This document shows positions 24,086 through 34,244 of a DNA stretch of 43,439 bases, in pieces; position 1 is the first letter of the stretch; every line of letters begins with the position of its first letter. The notes beneath the pieces are model-generated. The model saw nothing but the letters and a program-made list of their open reading frames with translations, did not search any database and had not been told where the DNA came from. Source of the stretch: Glaciecola sp. HTCC2999 (GTDB taxonomy: Bacteria > Pseudomonadota > Gammaproteobacteria > Enterobacterales > Alteromonadaceae); assembly GCA_949498985.1 (NCBI GenBank), contig CATECQ010000030.1, positions 1-43,439 of the forward strand, read 5' to 3'. The position numbers and the translations under genes were made by a program.

Positions 24086-25687
24086 TTATGGGGTGTAGTA
24101 GGTAGGTATTCCCCAACCTACAGGCAGACCAAATAAAAATATCCAAACATAAAAAAGTAATGTCCAACCCACGATAAATACCATTGTGTATGGGATCATC
24201 ATCGCAATCATCGAGCCCATTCCAATGTTTTTCTTGTATTTACTTGCCATCGCGAGAATCAACCCAAAATAACTCATCATCGGTGAGATGACATTCGTGA
24301 CCGAATCACCAATGCGATAGGCTGCCTGAATCACCTCGGGAGAATAGCCAACTAACATCAGCATTGGTACAAATATTGGCGCAGTCACTGCCCATTGAGC
24401 AGAAGCACTGCCTAACGATAAATTGACTAAACCACACATGAGAATAAATAATAAAAAGATTTCAGGACCATCTAGACCGACCGCTTGAATAGCAGCAGCC
24501 CCTTTTACTGCTAATACCGTGCCAATATTCGTCCATGAAAAAAATGCAACAAACTGAGCGGCAAAAAAGACTAAGGTAATATATAACCCCATAGTACTCA
24601 TACTTTTTGCCATCGCATCAATGACATCACGATCATTTTTCATAGTCCCGGCATAGCGACCATAAACAAATCCTGGAATCGCAAAAGTGATAAATATAAA
24701 TGCCACAATAGACTTTAAGAAAGGCGAATTGGTGACTTCATTAGTGATTGGATGTCTCAGAATTCCCCATTCGGGAACGACAGTAAGAGCAATTAACCCA
24801 ACTAACCCTAAAAAGGTCCAGCCAGCCATTTTCATCCCTTGGCGCTCAGCATCATTGGGCTTTTCGATTGTGGGTTGTTCCAACTTTTCAGGCGCATCAT
24901 CAGGGTTATATTTACCCAAACGTGGCTCAACGATGTATTCTGTTACTGCGTAACCCATTGCCGCAACAAAGAATGTGCTCACAGCCATAAACAGATGATT
25001 AGCAGAGGGACTGACTAAATAATCAGGCGCAATCATTTGTGCAGCAGGTTCAGTGATGCCAGCTAATAACGGATCAATCGTCCCAATCAGTAAGTTGGCT
25101 GAATAACCGGCAGATACACCAGCAAATGCTGCGGCTATGCCCGCTAATGGATGTCGACCTAACGAATGGAAAATCATTGCGGCTAACGGGATCATGACCA
25201 CGTAGCCTAACTCTGACGCCGTATTCGATAAAATCCCTGCTAAAACAACAATAAAGGTAACATGACGTGGTTTAGCACCAATCACCAATGAACGTAACAC
25301 GGTGGATAATAAACCACTGTGCTCGGCTACGGAGACTCCCAGTAACGCAACTAATACCGTGCCCAAGGGTGCGAAACCCGTGAAATTAGTGACTAAGCCA
25401 GTAGTAATTCGCGTAAATCCATCGGCCGTCATTAATGAAATGACTTCAATCATTCCGTCAGCTTCACGCCCTTTGGCGCCTACTGGACGAGGGTCAGCAA
25501 CAGCAATATCAAAAAAACCTAAAATCCCACTTAGAATAACGATGGCAATCGAAAGCAAAGCAAACAAAGTGACTGGGTGAGGTAATAAGTTACCTAAAAA
25601 TTCTACAGCATTAAGAAAACGTCCAAACCATCCATTATGCTGCGGTTCAGATGGTGATGTTGTTGAGTTGCCTGAGTGATTTGCCAT
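24086..25687 (-). CDS. AbgT family transporter
   Basis: The 533-residue protein is a polytopic inner-membrane transporter of the AbgT family. After a hydrophilic N-terminus it has about eleven hydrophobic segments and family features such as FLNAVEFLGNLLPHPVTLF, GFAPLGTVLVALLGVSVAEHSGL, NTASELGYVVMIPLAA, SANLLIGTIDPLLAGITEPAA, and the near C-terminal SASAQWAVTAPIFVPM and RIGDSVTNVISPMMSYF. E. coli AbgT takes up p-aminobenzoyl-glutamate, while Neisseria MtrF and related proteins export sulfonamides; the direction here cannot be told. AGGA lies about 10 bases before the ATG. It is separated from hflC by a hairpin terminator. No abgA/abgB hydrolase genes are adjacent. Confidence 0.9.
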   Translation of the reverse strand: MANHSGNSTTSPSEPQHNGWFGRFLNAVEFLGNLLPHPVTLFALLSIAIVILSGILGFFDIAVADPRPVGAKGREADGMIEVISLMTADGFTRITTGLVTNFTGFAPLGTVLVALLGVSVAEHSGLLSTVLRSLVIGAKPRHVTFIVVLAGILSNTASELGYVVMIPLAAMIFHSLGRHPLAGIAAAFAGVSAGYSANLLIGTIDPLLAGITEPAAQMIAPDYLVSPSANHLFMAVSTFFVAAMGYAVTEYIVEPRLGKYNPDDAPEKLEQPTIEKPNDAERQGMKMAGWTFLGLVGLIALTVVPEWGILRHPITNEVTNSPFLKSIVAFIFITFAIPGFVYGRYAGTMKNDRDVIDAMAKSMSTMGLYITLVFFAAQFVAFFSWTNIGTVLAVKGAAAIQAVGLDGPEIFLLFILMCGLVNLSLGSASAQWAVTAPIFVPMLMLVGYSPEVIQAAYRIGDSVTNVISPMMSYFGLILAMASKYKKNIGMGSMIAMMIPYTMVFIVGWTLLFYVWIFLFGLPVGWGIPTYYTP

Positions 25688-25729
25688 AACACGATTATCC
25701 TACTTATTTTTATGGCTTTACAATAGCAC

Positions 25730-25763
25730 AAACCCCTTTATTAATCACTTAGTAAAGGGGTTT
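25730..25763 (-). terminator. Hairpin terminator after hflC
   Basis: AAACCCCTTTA (25730-25740) and TAAAGGGGTTT (25753-25763) form a perfect 11-base stem with a 12-base loop, 29 bases past the hflC stop. On the minus strand the stem ends in GGGGTTT, with only a weak T-run beyond. Position and stability support termination of the hfl operon. Confidence 0.65.
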
Positions 25764-25792
25764 GGTAGAGGTTGAAGCTATCTTTTAAACGC

Positions 25793-26677
25793 CTACTTAC
25801 GCTCACCTGTCTGGCTATTTAAGTAGTTAAAGAAATCCGAACTGGGGTCAACAATCATTACATCTTGCTTGGAGTTAAAGCTGCTACGATAAGCATCCAT
25901 TGAACGTAAAAAACTGTAGAATTCAGGATTTTTTGAATATGTATTTGCGTAAATATTCGCCGCTTCTGCATCACCTTCACCACGTAATTGACGTGCATTA
26001 CGCTCAGCGTCAGCTAGCATTACCGTTACTCGGGCGTCTATGTCAGCACGAATAATGTCAGCTTGCTCCTGACCTTCAGAACGATGCTCTCGAGCCACTG
26101 CTGCACGTTCAGCTCGCATACGTTGGAAGATTGAATTTGAAACTTCTAACGGTAAGTTGATTTGTTTCACACGCACATCAACAATCTCAATACCTAACTC
26201 ATCTGAACTACCGGAAGCCTGTTCCATCGCTTCATTCATTAACTCTGATCGCTCACCTGAAACGATTTGAGGGATAGTGCGGGTACCAAACTCAGAACGT
26301 AAACCGTTATTCACTTTTTGTTTCAATAACGCTTCTGCTTGTAAACGATTGCCACCTGTAGATAGGTAGTAACGCTCAAAATCATTAATGCGCCATTTCA
26401 CATAAGAATCAACAATCAAATCTTTCTTCTCAGACGTTACGAAACGATCCGGGGCATCATCTAATGTTTGCACGCGTGCGTCTAAATGACGAACACTATC
26501 AATAAACGGCACTTTAAAATACAGACCTGGTTCAAAAACCTTAGTGACTGACTCACCGTCTTTTTGGACCTTACCAAACTGAATGACAATCGCGCGTGTG
26601 CCTTCTTTAACTACAAATAATGATCCTGAAGCCAAGACACCTAAGATTACAATAATTGCAATGATAATATTTTTCAT
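25793..26677 (-). CDS. hflC: HflC, FtsH protease modulator subunit
   Basis: HflC forms with HflK a large periplasmic membrane-anchored complex that surrounds and restrains the FtsH protease. The 294-residue protein has one N-terminal membrane anchor (about 3-24) and then a band-7/SPFH domain beginning VVKEGTRAIVIQFGKV. The helical part includes the AERNARQLRGEGDAEAANIY segment typical of HflC, and the end FYSFLRSMDAYRSSF is nearly invariant. GGAG lies 7 bases before the ATG and overlaps the hflK stop, so expression is coupled to hflK. It is the last gene of the run before a hairpin terminator. Confidence 0.95.
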   Translation of the reverse strand: MKNIIIAIIVILGVLASGSLFVVKEGTRAIVIQFGKVQKDGESVTKVFEPGLYFKVPFIDSVRHLDARVQTLDDAPDRFVTSEKKDLIVDSYVKWRINDFERYYLSTGGNRLQAEALLKQKVNNGLRSEFGTRTIPQIVSGERSELMNEAMEQASGSSDELGIEIVDVRVKQINLPLEVSNSIFQRMRAERAAVAREHRSEGQEQADIIRADIDARVTVMLADAERNARQLRGEGDAEAANIYANTYSKNPEFYSFLRSMDAYRSSFNSKQDVMIVDPSSDFFNYLNSQTGERK

Positions 26678-26680
26678 TAC

Positions 26681-27856
26681 TTATCTCCCTGTTCTTGAGT
26701 TAGAGCCACGGATAATACTCGATGGGCGCGAATTGCCAGGCGCATCAGGCGTTGCCGCATTACGTAATCCATCTAATGCATTTTGAGTTGCGTTCGTAGG
26801 CAACGACATCGTAGAGTTCGTATTTTGGCGTTCCATAATCTTATCCAGAGGAAGATACATCATGCTTCCGCCACCGTTTTGATTATCCACCATGATTTTG
26901 CTTGTACTACTGAATAACTCTTCCATTGTTTCTAAGTAGATACGTTGACGAGTGACTTCAGGAGCCGCTTCATATTGAGGTAATAATTCTTCAAAACGCG
27001 CAATTTCACCTTGAGCTTCGAGTCTCACACGTTGTTTATAAGCACTGGCTTCTTCATTCATGCGATTGACTTGTCCACGGGCTCGAGGTTCTATCTCACG
27101 TGCATACGCTTCAGCTTCACGGATGAAACGGATCTCATCTTCTTGAGCAGCAATCGCATCATCAAACGCATCTTTCACTTCTTCCGGTGGTCGTGCATCA
27201 CGGAAGTTCATATCGATAATTGAGACACCCATATCGTATGGTTCAATAATCGTTTGCAACTCTTCCCATACACGCTGGCGAGTGACTTCGCGTCCAGAAG
27301 TTAAGACATCATCCATTTTAGAATGTCCAACTACGTAACGAATAGCACTATCTAAAGCTTGAGATAAACTCTGCTCTGGATTCACTACAGAAAAAATAAA
27401 TTTCTTCGGATCCACAACACGATATTGCATTTCCATCTGCACTCTAACAACGTTTTCATCTTCCGTTAGCATTGAACCGGCAGAAGATTGATCGCGGATA
27501 GATTGAACGTCAATAGGTATAACCTGGTCGATGAACGTCGGTTTCCACTGCAAGCCTGGCTCAACAAGGTTGTTATATTCACCAAAGCGTAAGACCACAC
27601 CACGTTCGGCTTCACGGATAGTATAAAATCCACTGATTACCCATACAATTACCAAAATACCGATAATTAATGAAAATCCAATACTCCCTATATTAGGGGT
27701 TGGACCACCAGAACGATTACCACCATTACCACCGGATTTAGAGAATTTGCCAAATAAATTTTTGAACACATCATCTAAGTCAGGGGGACCTTGGTCGCGG
27801 CCGCCTTTATTTTTCCACGGGTCATTATTATTACCACCGGGCTCATTCCAAGCCAT
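26681..27856 (-). CDS. hflK: HflK, FtsH protease modulator subunit
   Basis: HflK is the larger partner of HflC. The 391-residue protein begins with the characteristic glycine- and asparagine-rich cytoplasmic head (MAWNEPGGNNNDPW, then GGNGGNRSGGPT). A membrane anchor (about 57-78) and an SPFH domain starting YTIREAERGVVLRFGEY follow. Further marks are GLQWKPTFIDQVIPID, MLTEDENVVRVQMEMQYRV and the KIMVDNQNGGGSMMYLPLDK segment near the end. GGAG lies 7 bases before the ATG. It follows hflX by 110 bases and precedes hflC by 3. The assignment is secure. Confidence 0.96.
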   Translation of the reverse strand: MAWNEPGGNNNDPWKNKGGRDQGPPDLDDVFKNLFGKFSKSGGNGGNRSGGPTPNIGSIGFSLIIGILVIVWVISGFYTIREAERGVVLRFGEYNNLVEPGLQWKPTFIDQVIPIDVQSIRDQSSAGSMLTEDENVVRVQMEMQYRVVDPKKFIFSVVNPEQSLSQALDSAIRYVVGHSKMDDVLTSGREVTRQRVWEELQTIIEPYDMGVSIIDMNFRDARPPEEVKDAFDDAIAAQEDEIRFIREAEAYAREIEPRARGQVNRMNEEASAYKQRVRLEAQGEIARFEELLPQYEAAPEVTRQRIYLETMEELFSSTSKIMVDNQNGGGSMMYLPLDKIMERQNTNSTMSLPTNATQNALDGLRNAATPDAPGNSRPSSIIRGSNSRTGR

Positions 27857-27966
27857 GTCTACACTCCGTTAACATACTTAATTCAATATATATACGATAA
27901 AAAAACTAAAATAGTCTTATTTATCCATGTTTTTTATTTTTACTTTCGGCAACATCGTACCAAAAT

Positions 27967-29262
27967 TCAAATATTATCGTTTAAATGATAACGAACAAAC
28001 GCACCATCTAAACGTTTATTTAACTGATTCCAAACCGTCATCGGTAAGCGAATAGCGACTATCCAGTTACCCTGTTCATCGTAACATTCTTCTGTAATAC
28101 ACTGGTACTCAAATAACACGCCTCTCATTCTGCCGTCACTGGGCGGAATATTCAAGGTTTGTACTTTCATTGTTTGAGCTAAACATTCAGTAAGGGCGGT
28201 TTGTAATAATTCAACCCCTAGACCTTGCTGTGCTGAAATCCACACTCGTATTGGTTTGTTATCCTCATCATAATCAATCCGAGGCGTAATACCTTCTAAT
28301 CTATCTATTTTGTTACAAATAATTAATTGTGGTATTTCACCCGCATCAATCTCGTCAAGGACATCATTCACTTGGGTCATATTCTCGCCGTATTGATCAT
28401 CTGCGTAATCTACGACATGTAGCAATAAATCAGCTTCTTGAGTTTCTTGCAATGTCGCTTTAAACGCCGCAACCAGGTCATGCGGCAAATGACGGATGAA
28501 CCCCACTGTATCAGCTAATATAGCGGTACCGACATCAGCTAGTTCAATCTTTCTTAGCGTCGGATCAAGCGTAGCGAATAGTTGGTCTGCGGCATATACA
28601 TTGGCATCCGTAATCGTATTAAATAGGGTCGACTTCCCCGCATTTGTGTAACCCACTAGTGACAAGGTTGGGATTTCATTACGCTTTCTGGCTCGCCGAC
28701 CTTGCTCGCGTTGCTTTTGAACTTTTTCTAAACGTTTTAGAATCGTTTTGATCCTTGCACGAAGTAGCCTTCTGTCTGTTTCAAGTTGAGTTTCACCTGG
28801 GCCGCGTAACCCAATCCCCCCTTTTTGACGTTCCAAATGCGTCCAACCTCGGATTAAACGCGTCGAAATATGGCGCAGCTGGGCTAATTCAACTTGCAAT
28901 TTACCTTCATGGGTACGAGCTCGCTGAGCAAATATATCCAAAATCAAGCCAGTACGATCAAGCACTCTGCATTGACATAATGCTTCTAAATTTCGTTCTT
29001 GAGAAGGTGATAGCGCATGGTTAAAAATAACTACATTGGCCTCATGCGCTTTAACCATAGCGGATATTTCGTCTGCTTTACCTGAACCGACAAAATATTT
29101 AGGGTGAGGGGCATTTCGAGATGCAGTAATGACCTCTGCGGAGGTAACGCCTGCAGAAGAGACCAACATCTGTAATTCGTGAATATCTTCTTTGGATGAG
29201 TCGTCCGCAAAATCAATGTGAACAAGGATCGCCAGCTCACCGGCCGCGTAACGTTCAAACAA
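27967..29262 (-). CDS. hflX: Ribosome-rescue GTPase HflX
   Basis: HflX binds the 50S subunit and splits stalled 70S ribosomes after stress. The 431-residue protein has the N-terminal HflX domain (PHPKYFVGSGKADEI, FNHALSPSQERNLE, CRVLDRTGLILDIFAQRA) and the linker GLRGPGETQLE (151-161). A GTPase domain follows with G1 GYTNAGKST (204-212), the G3 region DTVGFIRHLP and G4 NKID. The start is TTG at 29262; no ATG occurs before the conserved MFERYAAGE beginning, and the nearest purine-rich site is GAGA about 10 bases upstream. The gene follows hfq by 35 bases, as in E. coli. The rare start codon may keep its level low relative to hfq. Confidence 0.94.
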   Translation of the reverse strand: MFERYAAGELAILVHIDFADDSSKEDIHELQMLVSSAGVTSAEVITASRNAPHPKYFVGSGKADEISAMVKAHEANVVIFNHALSPSQERNLEALCQCRVLDRTGLILDIFAQRARTHEGKLQVELAQLRHISTRLIRGWTHLERQKGGIGLRGPGETQLETDRRLLRARIKTILKRLEKVQKQREQGRRARKRNEIPTLSLVGYTNAGKSTLFNTITDANVYAADQLFATLDPTLRKIELADVGTAILADTVGFIRHLPHDLVAAFKATLQETQEADLLLHVVDYADDQYGENMTQVNDVLDEIDAGEIPQLIICNKIDRLEGITPRIDYDEDNKPIRVWISAQQGLGVELLQTALTECLAQTMKVQTLNIPPSDGRMRGVLFEYQCITEECYDEQGNWIVAIRLPMTVWNQLNKRLDGAFVRYHLNDNI

Positions 29263-29297
29263 ATGAAATTTTCTCTATATGAGTCACTTAGTTTGGA

Positions 29298-29540
29298 TTA
29301 CTCGCCTTGAGCTTCATCGCCCTGAGTAGGCATTTGAATTGCTTTGGAAGGAACAACAGTAGATATCGCGTGCTTATAAACCATCTGGCTGACTGTATTT
29401 TTTAACAAAATAACAAACTGATCAAATGACTCAACTTGTCCTTGTAATTTAATACCATTCACTAAATAAATAGCAACGGGGATACGCTCTTTACGTAGAG
29501 CATTCAAAAATGGGTCTTGCAATGATTGCCCTTTAGCCAT
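29298..29540 (-). CDS. hfq: RNA chaperone Hfq
   Basis: Hfq forms a hexamer that pairs small RNAs with mRNAs. Residues 1-66 match the E. coli core almost exactly: [15 protein letters not shown] with rim arginines R16 and R19, [22 protein letters not shown] (Sm1) and YKHAIS (55-60, Sm2). The C-terminal tail is very short: the protein ends at residue 80 with TQGDEAQGE, against about 102 residues in E. coli. The acidic end residues that act in RNA release are partly kept. AAGGA lies 7 bases before the ATG. It lies between miaA and hflX, the normal order. Confidence 0.97.
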   Translation of the reverse strand: MAKGQSLQDPFLNALRKERIPVAIYLVNGIKLQGQVESFDQFVILLKNTVSQMVYKHAISTVVPSKAIQMPTQGDEAQGE

Positions 29541-29632
29541 TTGATTTTCCTTTATTTCTTATAGTTTTATTATCATGTTTGTATGCTTTGAGAATACACA
29601 AATTTCTATAGAGTGTATAGGCTAATACTCGA

Positions 29633-30574
29633 TTATTTTTTAATCAACTTTAGTACCATATCAATGTTGTCTGTTGCGAAAGTATCTAGCCAATGTACGT
29701 CATCCCAGCCCCTGAGCCAGGTTATTTGCCTTTTGGCCAGTTGACGTGTAGCAATTATCCCACGTTCCACCATCTCTGCTCGGCTCATCTGACCTGATAA
29801 ATATTGCCACATCTGACGATATCCTACGCATCGTATTGAGGGTAAATCTTCCATTAAATCACCTCGATCCATAAGCGCTTGCACTTCTGCTTCGAAATTT
29901 TGCGCTAGCATTTGCCGAAAACGTAGTTCGATGCGTTCATGTAAAATACTTCGTTCTTGTGGTGCAATGGCGAACTGTGCAACAGAATAAGGAATCGGCC
30001 CACTGGATTGAGCTTGTAAGGCTGACATTGGCTGTCCACTAATTTGATACACTTCTAGTGCACGTGTAATCCTCTGAGGATCATTGGGATGAATGCGATC
30101 GGCACAAATAGGATCGACTTGCGCCAACTCAGAGTGCATCATTGTCCAACCCTTTTGTCTCGCTTGCGCTTCTATATCAGCACGGATACCAGAATTGCTT
30201 GCTGGTAGCGTTGATAACCCTTTGATCAATGCGTTGTAATACATCATCGTACCACCAACGAGCACCGGTAAACGTCCTCGTGCAATAATTTGGCTAATCA
30301 AACGCACCGCATCATCGCGAAACTGTGACACAGAATAAGCCATGCTAGGATCAAGGATATCAATCAGATGATGAGGAACCGCTTCAAGTTCGACAGTTGT
30401 TGGTTTTGCTGTACCAATATCCATTTCTTTATAGATTAATGCCGAATCAACACTAATGATCTCACATTCTATTTGTTGAGCTAACGCTAAGGCTAAAGCA
30501 GTTTTGCCCGAAGCAGTTGGGCCCATGATGAAAATAACTTGAGCAGGATGGTGTTCAGTGGCAACTTGGTACAT
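29633..30574 (-). CDS. miaA: tRNA dimethylallyltransferase MiaA
   Basis: MiaA adds a dimethylallyl group to A37 of tRNAs that read codons starting with U, including tRNA-Trp, whose anticodon loop here carries the required A36-A37-A38. The 313-residue protein shows the P-loop GPTASGKT (18-25), [39 protein letters not shown] and the C-terminal [15 protein letters not shown]. Its ATG shares one base with the mutL stop (TAATG), so translation is coupled. hfq follows about 90 bases later. Start and family are clear. Confidence 0.96.
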   Translation of the reverse strand: MYQVATEHHPAQVIFIMGPTASGKTALALALAQQIECEIISVDSALIYKEMDIGTAKPTTVELEAVPHHLIDILDPSMAYSVSQFRDDAVRLISQIIARGRLPVLVGGTMMYYNALIKGLSTLPASNSGIRADIEAQARQKGWTMMHSELAQVDPICADRIHPNDPQRITRALEVYQISGQPMSALQAQSSGPIPYSVAQFAIAPQERSILHERIELRFRQMLAQNFEAEVQALMDRGDLMEDLPSIRCVGYRQMWQYLSGQMSRAEMVERGIIATRQLAKRQITWLRGWDDVHWLDTFATDNIDMVLKLIKK

Positions 30575-32373
30575 TAGGCCTCAGCATTACAAAGAGTAAG
30601 TTGAACAGGCAGTAAATGTGATTTCATAAGCGCGTTTTGCTGTGCGCTAGTTAATCCACCAAACCATATTAATGCCAAGTGTCGATAGCTATCGTATTGT
30701 ATTGGAATATGTTGTAATTCTTCTACCAAAAATGTGTAAACATCGTCTCGAGTAGGTTCTTGTTGTAATAATTTTAAACGTGTTAATACTTGACCAAATA
30801 ATCGGCTCCAAGGTAGAGAGCGCATGGTACTGGGTACTTTTTTGAGGATCCATTTTTGCGTATGATTACCGGTTACGATGCGTTCGACTTCCCATTGTAC
30901 ACATCCAAAAACAGTCTCTAATGATGTCAATTTTGCTTCCGGAAAATTCATGTTGACGCTCACCGGTAATAATAATGGCTGCTGCGTTTCAGCTTGTATC
31001 ATCTGAGCATGCAGATATTGCGTGATGACAGGGATCGACGAACACACCTGTAGGTGTTTAGACTGAATCAACAAATCACATCCATTTAATGATGTGTTTA
31101 ATATTAAAATCTGTCCAGCGGTTAATGATTGATGTTGTTCTGAGCAGGCAGGTTCATTTACCTTAGTATCATCAACGCCATTAGGACCAGTATGCATGAC
31201 GCCATAATTTGTCGCAGCAGTCGCTTGTTGACGTGCTGATAAGCCGCTCTGATTAGTTTGTGGTACAGACCCACCCAAATAACTTTGTACACCTGAAGGA
31301 TTCGTTGATTGCTGCTCAAGTGGCACTATGTAGTCATGATCAACAGACAACTGAGAATATTCATGAACCGTTGCAGCATGATCATCAAACCCTTGATGTA
31401 ACGCTTCACTCATTGATTGATACAGGAAGTCATGTACGATGCGACTATTTACAAATCGCACTTCATGTTTAGCAGGATGCACATTGACATCCACTTCTGC
31501 AAAAGGTATTTCAATAAATACGACGTAACCTGGGAAAAACTGACTATCGATTAATCCCTCATAAGCTTGTTTAATGGCATGATTGATGAGTTTATCACGC
31601 ATCATACGCCCATTCACAAAGGTATACTGAGTATCATTTTGATTTCTATGCACCATAGGTTTGGTTAACCAAGCTTTTATTTTAATACCTTGATATTCAC
31701 GTTGTACCGGTACACAATCTGCGACAAATCCTTTACCACATATTGCATCAATACGTTTTTCAATCGTCTGTGCCGGCGTATGACGAATGACTTTGCCATT
31801 ATGGGTTAATTTAATACCTACCTGTGTAGATGCTAATGCAATACGTTTAAGTAATTCATCGATGTGGGTGAATTCAGTCTTATGGGTTTTCAGAAATTTA
31901 CGTCTAGCCGGGGTATTATAAAATAAGTCCACCACATCCACCGTTGAACCATCAGGATGCGCAGCAGGATTCATAATGACATCCATATCACGTCCTTCAC
32001 AATGTACTTGCCAGGCTTCAGATTGGAAGGCTGGTTTGGACGTTAAGGTCAATCGAGCCACAGAACTAATACTCGCTAATGCCTCACCCCGAAAGCCTAG
32101 GCTCGCAATATTCGTCAAATCATCAATTGAACTAATTTTACTCGTAGCATGACGTGATAATGCTAGCGTCAATTCTTCTTTCACAATGCCACATCCATTA
32201 TCCACAATCGTAATCCGTTTGTGGCCGCCTTGTTCTATCAATATATCAATTTTGGTTGCGCCCGCATCAATACTATTCTCCACCAATTCTTTCACAATCG
32301 AAGCGGGACGTTCCACGACTTCTCCTGCTGCAATTTGATTTGCAAGCTGGGCAGATAATATTTGAATACTCAA
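30574..32373 (-). CDS. mutL: DNA mismatch repair protein MutL
   Basis: MutL links mismatch recognition by MutS to strand cleavage. The N-terminal GHKL ATPase is complete: ENSIDAG (32-38, E32 region), DNGCGI (58-63), GFRGEAL (93-99) and [10 protein letters not shown] linker of low conservation spans about 340-420, followed by a C-terminal dimerisation domain. The linker is rich in Gln, Ser and Thr. I do not see the DQHAxxER endonuclease motif, which fits bacteria that use MutH. The start is TTG at 32373 with AGAGG 9 bases upstream inside the amiB end. It overlaps miaA by one base. Confidence 0.95.
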   Translation of the reverse strand: MSIQILSAQLANQIAAGEVVERPASIVKELVENSIDAGATKIDILIEQGGHKRITIVDNGCGIVKEELTLALSRHATSKISSIDDLTNIASLGFRGEALASISSVARLTLTSKPAFQSEAWQVHCEGRDMDVIMNPAAHPDGSTVDVVDLFYNTPARRKFLKTHKTEFTHIDELLKRIALASTQVGIKLTHNGKVIRHTPAQTIEKRIDAICGKGFVADCVPVQREYQGIKIKAWLTKPMVHRNQNDTQYTFVNGRMMRDKLINHAIKQAYEGLIDSQFFPGYVVFIEIPFAEVDVNVHPAKHEVRFVNSRIVHDFLYQSMSEALHQGFDDHAATVHEYSQLSVDHDYIVPLEQQSTNPSGVQSYLGGSVPQTNQSGLSARQQATAATNYGVMHTGPNGVDDTKVNEPACSEQHQSLTAGQILILNTSLNGCDLLIQSKHLQVCSSIPVITQYLHAQMIQAETQQPLLLPVSVNMNFPEAKLTSLETVFGCVQWEVERIVTGNHTQKWILKKVPSTMRSLPWSRLFGQVLTRLKLLQQEPTRDDVYTFLVEELQHIPIQYDSYRHLALIWFGGLTSAQQNALMKSHLLPVQLTLCNAEA

Positions 32374-32378
32374 ATGGA

Positions 32379-33737
32379 TTAACCTCTGGGAATAATTAGG
32401 GTTTGGTTTGTTTTTAGCAAATCGCGCTTAAGATTATTAGCTTGTTTGATTTGCTCTATAGAGATGTCATAGCGTCGTGCAATCTTAAACAAGGATTCAC
32501 CGGGCTTTACCACATGCTGAATATTACTGGTGTTCTCTAGACGAGACCATAATGTGCCATCCGGTGGATAAATTTTAAAATACTTACTGACACCAGTAAA
32601 AATAGCATCGGCAAGGCGCTGACGATACTTTGACCAATTCAAATTCTTTTCTTCAGTTGGATTTGAAATAAAACCGACTTCCACCAAAATAGATGGAATA
32701 TCTTGTGCGGTTAACACGGCTAAAGACGCATATTGCCGTTCTTTTTTATGCATCTTAGTGACTTTTTTCATTTCTTTAATGATGTAATCACTTGCGTCAT
32801 AACTACTCTTGCGCGTAGCATCTTTAGTCATATCTAATATGGTTCTTACAAAACTGGCATTATCATCTTCACTTTGTGTTATCACCGTATTTGCTCCAGC
32901 CAATAACTCTGACTGACGAGATTTATTTTCTAACAGTCTCGCAAATTCGGTTTGTGCGCGACCATTATTGATGGTCCAGACCGATGCCCCTCTGGGTTTG
33001 GGTGAGTGAAATGCGTCAGCATGAATTGAAATGAGTAAATCCGCTTTTTTCTCGCGCGCAATTAAGGGGCGCTTTGAAGGAGAAATATAATAATCCCCAT
33101 CTCTTGTTAATACTGCCCTTAAGCCTGGTTCTGCATTAAAGCGTTTTTGTAATTGTTTTGCGATCGCCAATGTGATGCGTTTTTCGTAAGTGCCTGTTGG
33201 CCCGATAGAACCCGGATCACGACCACCATGTCCTGCGTCAATAGCAATGACAATATCATCATCACGTTGAGTTTGGCCACGGGTAATAATGGGGGCCGAA
33301 GGTTGAGGATCATCAAATTTTATTTGGATATATGACCCATCTGACTGAGTGACGTGCGTAATCTTATAATCCACAAGCTCAGCTACTTCTAATACAAATC
33401 GACTGTCTTGCTGTGTTTTCGGTGTTGAGCTTCGGATCCGTTGAATTAGGTCATCGCGATCTTTAGCTCGATAATTCACTGTCCCTTTTGCACCTTTAAT
33501 ATCGATGACAACACGATTCGGTTTTTCTAAGGTAAAATGGCTGAACTTTGATTTTTCGGATAACTTAAACGAGGCTTGAGCTCCTGAGTTTGGGTGGGTT
33601 ACATCGAGACCAATTACCTCAGCGCAGAAAGCTGAAAAGGATATTACACAGCCGCATAATAAAATAACCAAGGACCTGATACTTAATCGACAAACCTGAT
33701 GACTAGGTTTGGTGAGTTCAAGATGATGAGAGCTCAT
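32379..33737 (-). CDS. amiB: N-acetylmuramoyl-L-alanine amidase AmiB
   Basis: AmiB cuts peptidoglycan cross-bridge stems to let daughter cells separate and is exported to the periplasm. The 452-residue protein has a Sec-type signal (hydrophobic 22-37, likely cleavage after AFCA, 39) and an AMIN domain (about 40-140) that targets the septum. The Amidase_3 domain (about 161-385) has zinc ligands H170 (DAGHGG), E185 and H239 (SIHAD) and catalytic E353 (VEVGF). A single C-terminal LysM (about 406-450) begins [19 protein letters not shown]. The insertion around 255-330 resembles the EnvC/NlpD-controlled blocking helix. It lies 3 bases after tsaE and 5 before mutL. Confidence 0.93.
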   Translation of the reverse strand: MSSHHLELTKPSHQVCRLSIRSLVILLCGCVISFSAFCAEVIGLDVTHPNSGAQASFKLSEKSKFSHFTLEKPNRVVIDIKGAKGTVNYRAKDRDDLIQRIRSSTPKTQQDSRFVLEVAELVDYKITHVTQSDGSYIQIKFDDPQPSAPIITRGQTQRDDDIVIAIDAGHGGRDPGSIGPTGTYEKRITLAIAKQLQKRFNAEPGLRAVLTRDGDYYISPSKRPLIAREKKADLLISIHADAFHSPKPRGASVWTINNGRAQTEFARLLENKSRQSELLAGANTVITQSEDDNASFVRTILDMTKDATRKSSYDASDYIIKEMKKVTKMHKKERQYASLAVLTAQDIPSILVEVGFISNPTEEKNLNWSKYRQRLADAIFTGVSKYFKIYPPDGTLWSRLENTSNIQHVVKPGESLFKIARRYDISIEQIKQANNLKRDLLKTNQTLIIPRG

Positions 33738-33740
33738 GAA

Positions 33741-34223
33741 TTAAGATACCAACTTTAAAATTTGTTCGCCAACGTCACTGTTAGCATGACATCCCATGGT
33801 TCGCATGTCTTGGTGATCTGCACTCAAAGCCAACTGGATATGAATATCGGCAGGAGGTAAACATCCTTTGCCTTTATTCGGCCATTCGACTAAACATAAT
33901 GTATTTTGCTCAAAATAATCACGGATCCCCATAAATTCTAATTCTTGCGGATCACCGAGTCGGTACAAATCAAAATGAAACACATCTTGGCCATTTATGT
34001 TGTAAGGTTCTACCAACGTATAAGTAGGACTTTTTACAGCCCCTACATGACCTAATGATTGCAATAAATAGCGACTAAAAGTGGTCTTTCCTGCACCTAA
34101 ATCACCTTCTAAATAAATACATACATTGCGCGTGCTATAATCATTACTGGCAAGCGCAGAAGCCAATGACTGAGCAACATCTTCAGTTTGAGCTTCATTA
34201 CTTAATGTGAATTCTTTGTGCAT
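33741..34223 (-). CDS. tsaE: tRNA threonylcarbamoyladenosine ATPase subunit TsaE
   Basis: TsaE is the ATPase that, with TsaB and TsaD, makes the t6A37 modification of ANN-decoding tRNAs. Its motifs are the P-loop GDLGAGKTT (40-48), SPTYTLVEPY (65-74), HFDLYRL (83-89) and VEWP (112-115). The 160-residue length is normal. The ribosome-binding site is weak. It lies between nnr (21 bases upstream) and amiB (3 bases downstream) on one strand, the conserved gammaproteobacterial order. The C-terminus after residue 120 is variable, as is usual for the family. Confidence 0.95.
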   Translation of the reverse strand: MHKEFTLSNEAQTEDVAQSLASALASNDYSTRNVCIYLEGDLGAGKTTFSRYLLQSLGHVGAVKSPTYTLVEPYNINGQDVFHFDLYRLGDPQELEFMGIRDYFEQNTLCLVEWPNKGKGCLPPADIHIQLALSADHQDMRTMGCHANSDVGEQILKLVS

Positions 34224-34244
34224 TGAATGCCGTTTACACCATGA

